Shown piece by piece: positions 13,905-17,792 of a stretch of 17,792 nucleotides of DNA. The DNA lies in the NCBI GenBank assembly GCA_965650335.1, contig CBFGOI010000096.1:1-17792 (forward strand), read 5' to 3'. Made by a program: the position numbers and the translations under genes. The notes under the pieces are model-generated. The model had not been told where the DNA came from. It was given only the letters and a program-made list of their open reading frames with translations, and did not search any database. Position 1 is the first letter of the stretch; each line of letters starts with the position of its first letter. Source of the stretch: Paradesertivirga sp965650335. Lineage in GTDB: Bacteria > Bacteroidota > Bacteroidia > Sphingobacteriales > Sphingobacteriaceae.

Positions 13905-14152
13905 TTGAGATAGCAATCTAAAAAACTGGCATTGATAGTTCATTTAGACATATTTGCTATCACCTTGGTCAAATGTAACAGTCGTTCTAAGTACGCCGCT
14001 CTACTTTTGAAGCTTATTAATATTTAAGCGGTAAACCCAGTTGAATTTGATGAAAGAAAGAACCTTTTCTTGCACATATTTCAATGCCTCCCGAACGGAT
14101 TCTTAAACGTCGAATTATCGGCTGGTTAGACTGTGCTTTATTTTAATCACAC

Positions 14153-16684
14153 ATGCAAAGACTAAAATTTTTACTGGTAGCGCTGCTACCGCTGGCTGCT
14201 GTTAATTATGCTTCGGGTCAGGATCTGAAACTCAATGATCTTGAGTACTTCGAAAGGCAGGGTGTAAATGTCCTTGTGTACAATAACCTTTTTACCGGAG
14301 GTTTCAACGACGAAAAAAACGCCGGGATAGAACTGATTCATCACGGAGTAAGAACAGGGCAGGGCGGAGCTGTAAGGCTATCGAGCACTCCCGAACAATG
14401 GGACCTGGTTCCTAACATTTCAAGCCGAAAGGTAAATCGTGCTACGAATACAATTCAGGCGACCTTAAGCTATGATGAATATAATTTTGATTCGCGGGTG
14501 GTGGTAACGACCAAGGGGAATGGTGTTGAGATATCCGTTTACCTTGATAAGCCTGTTCCAAAGGCACTTGAAGGAAGTGCAGGATTTAATCTTGAGTTTC
14601 TGCCCTCACAATATTGGAGTAAGGCATATTTAATGGACGGACGGTATAATCGCTTCCCTCGCTATGTGGTAGGAAATACCGTTACCAGGCCTAATACAGA
14701 AAAGCCAAAGCAATATAAAGGGTATAATACTTCAGACGACCGGGGCACGGGCAAGTTTATCGATCCGCTGCCACTTGAAAAAGGGCGTACCTTTCTACTG
14801 GCACCCGATGAACCTTCGCGACTGGTAAAAATTACTTCGCAGGACGCTGATCTTATGCTGTTCGACGGTCGCGTGCTGGCGCAAAACGGTTGGTTTGTGG
14901 TGCGCAGTTTACTTCCTGCCGGGAAGACAGGCAAAGTACTAACCTGGACAGTTGAACCCAACGCCATTAAGGGCTGGGTAAAAGAACCGAACATTGGTTT
15001 TTCTCAGGTAGGCTATGTTCCCTCTCAGCAAAAGATCTCTGTAATTGAACTCGATAAGAAGGACAAAGCGCTCCCTACAGCTTCCTTATATAAGGTAGGA
15101 AATGACGGCAATGCTTCCGAAGTATTCAGTGGAAAAATCCAAGCCTGGGGAAATTATTTTAAATATAACTATGTAAAATTTGATTTCTCTTCGGTTAAAA
15201 CACCGGGCATTTACTATATCAAGTACGGCGATCTTAAGACGAACAATTTCCTGATAGAAAATAATGTTTACGACAAGATAACCGATGCCACCAGCGATAT
15301 ATGGATTCCCATACACATGAACCATATGTTTGTGAACGAGGCTTACCGGGTCTGGCATGGCGAGCCCTTTAAAGAAGGATACCTGCAGGCTCCGCCAAAT
15401 ACAGATCACTTCGACCTTCATAGCCAGGGGCCAACAACCGACACTAAATACAAGCCACTGGAATTAATTCCCGGATTAAACGTGGGTGGTTTCTTCGATG
15501 CGGGTGACTTTGATATCGAGACCGGATCAAATATCAGCGTTGTTCAGAACTTTGTCCATACCTGGGAATATTTCAAACCCCTGCGCGATCAAACTTTTGT
15601 GAGCCAGAAGCAGCGTTATGTTGATCTTCACCGACCCGACGGAACCCCGGATGTATTGCAGTTTATTGAGCATGGAACCTTGAACCTGGTAGCTCAGGCA
15701 GAGATTCTTGGCCATATGTCGCAAACGCTTTCAAACTCTGTGCTTGACAATTACCATCACCTGGGAGACGCAGCTTCTCTTACAGACGGCTTGCCTTACA
15801 ATCCGAACCTCGGTCCTTATGAAGTTGCGAAGGACGGCCAGTCAAGCGGTGTTAAGGATGATTTATGGGCCTTCACAAGTCGCAATCCAAATTTAGACTT
15901 GAGTGCAGCAACGATGTTTGCAGCAGCAAGCCGGGCCCTGAAGGGCTATAACGATGATCTTTCGGCCAGAGCCTTGCAGCAATCGAAAAGACTTCTGAAG
16001 GAGGCGACAGAACTGATAGCGAAAGGTAAGCAGGACACTGTGAGCAGGGGAGGCAGATCAGGAGATATTGCCACCAATCTGCAACTCTATATCGCCACAG
16101 GCGAAAAACAATACATCGATAAGTTTCAGCAGCTTTTATGGCCGGCACTTGATCGCAACGTAAATTTTGTACTTCTGACGGCTTTAAACGCCATACCACA
16201 TATGGGCGCATCGTACAAAGCGAAGCTTCGTCCCTATGTTGTAAAATACAATGATTACATCAAAGGCCTTGAAAAGGACAATCCCTACGGAGTGCCAATC
16301 GGTCTTGGTAACTGGGCTGGTAATGGTGGAGTAACCAGTTTTGGTACCACCGTTTGTTTTGCCAACCAGTACTTCCCCGACGTGGTAGATGCCAGCCATG
16401 CATACAAAGTTACCAACTGGTTATTTGGCTGCCACCCGTATCACAATTATTCGTTTGTGGCAACAGTGGGTGCTACCCGTCCGAAAGCCGTTTTTTATGG
16501 AAATAACAGGGCCGACTTCTCAGCGATACCGGGGAATGTTGCACCGGGAGTATTATTCAGAAAGCCCGACCATTTTGAGAATTACGATGACTGGCCCTTT
16601 TTCTGGGGACAGAACGAGGGCACGATTGCCGGAAATACAGGTTATCTGATATTTGGATCAGCTTTTAAGAATCTGGTAAAATAA
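14153..16684 (+). CDS. secreted glycoside hydrolase family 9 glucanase
   Basis: This 843-residue protein has a signal peptide (about 1-22, ending YASGQ), a large beta-rich N-terminal region I cannot assign (about 24-275), an immunoglobulin-like cellulase N-terminal domain (about 280-375, NIGFSQVGYVPSQQK onward) and a GH9 (alpha/alpha)6 catalytic domain to the end. Catalytic features are VGGFFDAGDFD with D449 and D452 (one is the base) and WGQNEGTIAGNTGYLIF with the acid E822. GH9 enzymes cleave beta-1,4-glucans by inversion. The protein should be periplasmic or surface-exposed. It is followed after 102 bases by an exported esterase, consistent with a small polysaccharide-degradation operon, though no SusC/SusD pair is in view. 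The extra N-terminal ~250 residues are unusual relative to minimal GH9 enzymes. Confidence 0.85.
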   Translation: MQRLKFLLVALLPLAAVNYASGQDLKLNDLEYFERQGVNVLVYNNLFTGGFNDEKNAGIELIHHGVRTGQGGAVRLSSTPEQWDLVPNISSRKVNRATNTIQATLSYDEYNFDSRVVVTTKGNGVEISVYLDKPVPKALEGSAGFNLEFLPSQYWSKAYLMDGRYNRFPRYVVGNTVTRPNTEKPKQYKGYNTSDDRGTGKFIDPLPLEKGRTFLLAPDEPSRLVKITSQDADLMLFDGRVLAQNGWFVVRSLLPAGKTGKVLTWTVEPNAIKGWVKEPNIGFSQVGYVPSQQKISVIELDKKDKALPTASLYKVGNDGNASEVFSGKIQAWGNYFKYNYVKFDFSSVKTPGIYYIKYGDLKTNNFLIENNVYDKITDATSDIWIPIHMNHMFVNEAYRVWHGEPFKEGYLQAPPNTDHFDLHSQGPTTDTKYKPLELIPGLNVGGFFDAGDFDIETGSNISVVQNFVHTWEYFKPLRDQTFVSQKQRYVDLHRPDGTPDVLQFIEHGTLNLVAQAEILGHMSQTLSNSVLDNYHHLGDAASLTDGLPYNPNLGPYEVAKDGQSSGVKDDLWAFTSRNPNLDLSAATMFAAASRALKGYNDDLSARALQQSKRLLKEATELIAKGKQDTVSRGGRSGDIATNLQLYIATGEKQYIDKFQQLLWPALDRNVNFVLLTALNAIPHMGASYKAKLRPYVVKYNDYIKGLEKDNPYGVPIGLGNWAGNGGVTSFGTTVCFANQYFPDVVDASHAYKVTNWLFGCHPYHNYSFVATVGATRPKAVFYGNNRADFSAIPGNVAPGVLFRKPDHFENYDDWPFFWGQNEGTIAGNTGYLIFGSAFKNLVK

Positions 16685-16715
16685 ACAGATTTCTGAGCCG
16701 ACCGTAGGACAATAT

Positions 16716-16728
16716 GCTTTAGCAAAGC
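16716..16728 (+). other. small hairpin between GH9 and esterase genes
   Basis: GCTTT-AGC-AAAGC can fold into a short stem in the 102-base gap. It lacks a T-tract, so it may affect mRNA processing rather than stop transcription. Confidence 0.3.
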
Positions 16729-16786
16729 TCTGCGGTAGACAAAGAATACTAATTACAGAAATACTAATTAATATACTATAAGCCAT

Positions 16787-17740
16787 ATGACTCAAAAATC
16801 ACTAAATTTTGCTAAAAAGTCCGCTCTGGCCATCTTGATGGCACTTTCTATATCTGCCATGGCACAGGACGGCACTATCTATCCACTAAATGCGCCTGCA
16901 GAGCCTAATGCAATTCCACTCGGCACCGGAGGTGTCGATAATCAGCCGGCACAAGAAACCTGGTTCCGCCAGTGGGGTGATCCAATGGCAAGAAATATCA
17001 CCAAAGCAACTTTAACTCCTTTTCTGCCGAAAGCCGGCAAGGCAAATGGCACCGCGGTGATTGTAGCACCTGGCGGAGGTTACAGATGGTTATCATTAGA
17101 TAATGAGGGTTGGGAAGTTGCAAAGGCACTTGCGGATAAAGGAGTCGCCGCTTTTGTGCTTAAATACAGGTTGCAACCTACTCCCGTATCGCTTGAAGAT
17201 TTTAAGCAATCGATGAATGCTCCGAGGCCTGCGGCTCTTGCCAACGCCAATACTACGCCTGGTTCAACACCAGCCAGACCGGCACAACCTGATCTCTCTA
17301 ATCAACTGGAGGACGCAGAGGCCGCATACGCCATGATTGTTAAGCGTGCAAAAGAGTGGGGCGTCGATACCGCCAGAATCGGGATGATTGGATTCTCGGC
17401 CGGGGCTGGCCTAACCATGCACTCAACACTTAATTCTAAAACCATGAAACTGGCTTTCATTGGTCCAATCTACGGAGGTATGGGCCCGGTGCAGGTGCCA
17501 AAAAATGCTCCGCCTATGTTCAACGTAATTGCTTCGGATGATTTCCTTTTCCGCGGACAGTTTGGCGTGATCGACTCCTGGTACAAAGCCGGTATCCCAG
17601 TAGAGTTTCATCTTTACCAGAACGGCGGCCACGGCTTTGGACTAGGCAATCCAGACCGAACAAGTAACCGTTGGTTTGATGCCTTTATGCATTGGCTGGA
17701 GGTTAATCGCTTCCTAACGGCCAAATCTGCAATTAATTAG
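16787..17740 (+). CDS. exported alpha/beta-hydrolase esterase (acetyl-xylan-esterase-like)
   Basis: This 317-residue protein has a signal peptide (about 1-27, ending SAMAQ) and an alpha/beta-hydrolase fold. The oxyanion motif is PGGGYRW (95-101), the nucleophile is S204 in GFSAG (202-206), the acid is D251 or D252 in ASDDFLF, and the His is H282 in GGHGFGL. An alanine/proline-rich insertion at about 143-170 sits before the nucleophile elbow. Members of this group de-acetylate or de-feruloylate hemicellulose, and the GH9 gene just upstream suggests the same polymer mixture. The exact ester is not determinable here. Confidence 0.85.
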   Translation: MTQKSLNFAKKSALAILMALSISAMAQDGTIYPLNAPAEPNAIPLGTGGVDNQPAQETWFRQWGDPMARNITKATLTPFLPKAGKANGTAVIVAPGGGYRWLSLDNEGWEVAKALADKGVAAFVLKYRLQPTPVSLEDFKQSMNAPRPAALANANTTPGSTPARPAQPDLSNQLEDAEAAYAMIVKRAKEWGVDTARIGMIGFSAGAGLTMHSTLNSKTMKLAFIGPIYGGMGPVQVPKNAPPMFNVIASDDFLFRGQFGVIDSWYKAGIPVEFHLYQNGGHGFGLGNPDRTSNRWFDAFMHWLEVNRFLTAKSAIN

Positions 17741-17769
17741 AAATTGTAGGCTGTCACCTCACCCTTAAT

Positions 17770-17789
17770 CCCTCTCCTCAAGGAGAGGG
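17770..17789. repeat. palindromic dispersed repeat at window end
   Basis: CCCTCTCCT and AGGAGAGGG face each other around CA. The left flank (GTCACCTCACCCTTAATC) matches, inverted, the flank of the palindrome at 13797-13816. It lies 29 bases after the esterase stop and could also end transcription of the GH9-esterase unit. Confidence 0.65.
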
Positions 17790-17792
17790 TGT

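Larger units (their letters stand above)
13575..14152. other. gene-free repeat-rich spacer upstream of GH9
   Basis: No gene is supported. It contains a degenerate repeat start (ACTGCCTTAAG near 13598), a weak hairpin GGTAGC-AAACT-GCTATC near 13663, the 20-base palindrome at 13797-13816, a truncated RAYT-derived repeat at 13856-13904, and GATAGCAA / TTGCTATC inverted octamers around 13915 and 13971. The last ~150 bases are AT-rich and should hold the GH9 promoter, which I cannot pinpoint. Confidence 0.5.

Noticed and set aside
5820..14150. CRISPR array
   Set aside because: The repeats are long (about 160 bases), irregularly spaced, palindromic at their ends and linked to RAYT genes. There are no regular spacers and no cas genes.

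Overview
The window most likely comes from a member of the Bacteroidota, probably Sphingobacteriia-like (Pedobacter or Mucilaginibacter type). The clues are promoter-like TAnnTTTG boxes upstream of two genes, weak or absent Shine-Dalgarno sequences, an exported thioredoxin-fold protein of the kind common in this phylum, a GH9/esterase polysaccharide locus, and dense RAYT-associated palindromic repeats. The genus is an inference.

Layout. (1) Positions 1-2600 hold the tail of a possible upstream ORF and hrpB, an ATP-dependent helicase with C-rich third codon positions. (2) Positions 2922-5813 are an AT-rich, tightly packed four-gene operon on the + strand. It encodes a Pycsar-type class III nucleotide cyclase, a small protein resembling the E2-like (UBC-fold) ancillary proteins of short type II CBASS, a Pycsar transmembrane effector (PycTM, DUF5706-like), and a HEPN-like protein with an RNLVVH motif. 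This is the standout of the window. Canonical Pycsar is a two-gene cyclase plus effector system, and here it appears to be joined by a CBASS-style E2 and a possible HEPN ribonuclease. (3) Positions about 5820-14150 are an accessory zone rich in mobile sequences: two RAYT (Y1/HUH) transposase genes, one RAYT pseudogene, one complete RAYT element with CTGGCTTAAG/CTTAAGCCAG ends, several ~160-bp internally deleted derivatives, an IS3-type transposase remnant, a phased 11-nt array and other palindromes. Between them lie an exported TlpA-like thioredoxin protein, a divergent XRE-regulator/CPBP-protease pair, a small membrane protein, a CDGSH iron-sulfur protein and a lipoprotein. (4) Positions 14153-17740 hold a secreted GH9 family glucanase followed by an exported alpha/beta-hydrolase esterase, probably a small polysaccharide-degradation operon.

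How they work together. The model for region 2 is that phage infection activates the cyclase to make a cyclic pyrimidine mononucleotide, which opens or disrupts the membrane through the TM effector. The E2-like protein could prime the cyclase, and the HEPN protein could be a second toxic effector or a regulator. The cyclase and TM assignments rest on recognisable family motifs; the E2 and HEPN roles are inferences. The defence operon sits directly against transposon debris and differs in base composition from hrpB, as expected for an acquired island.
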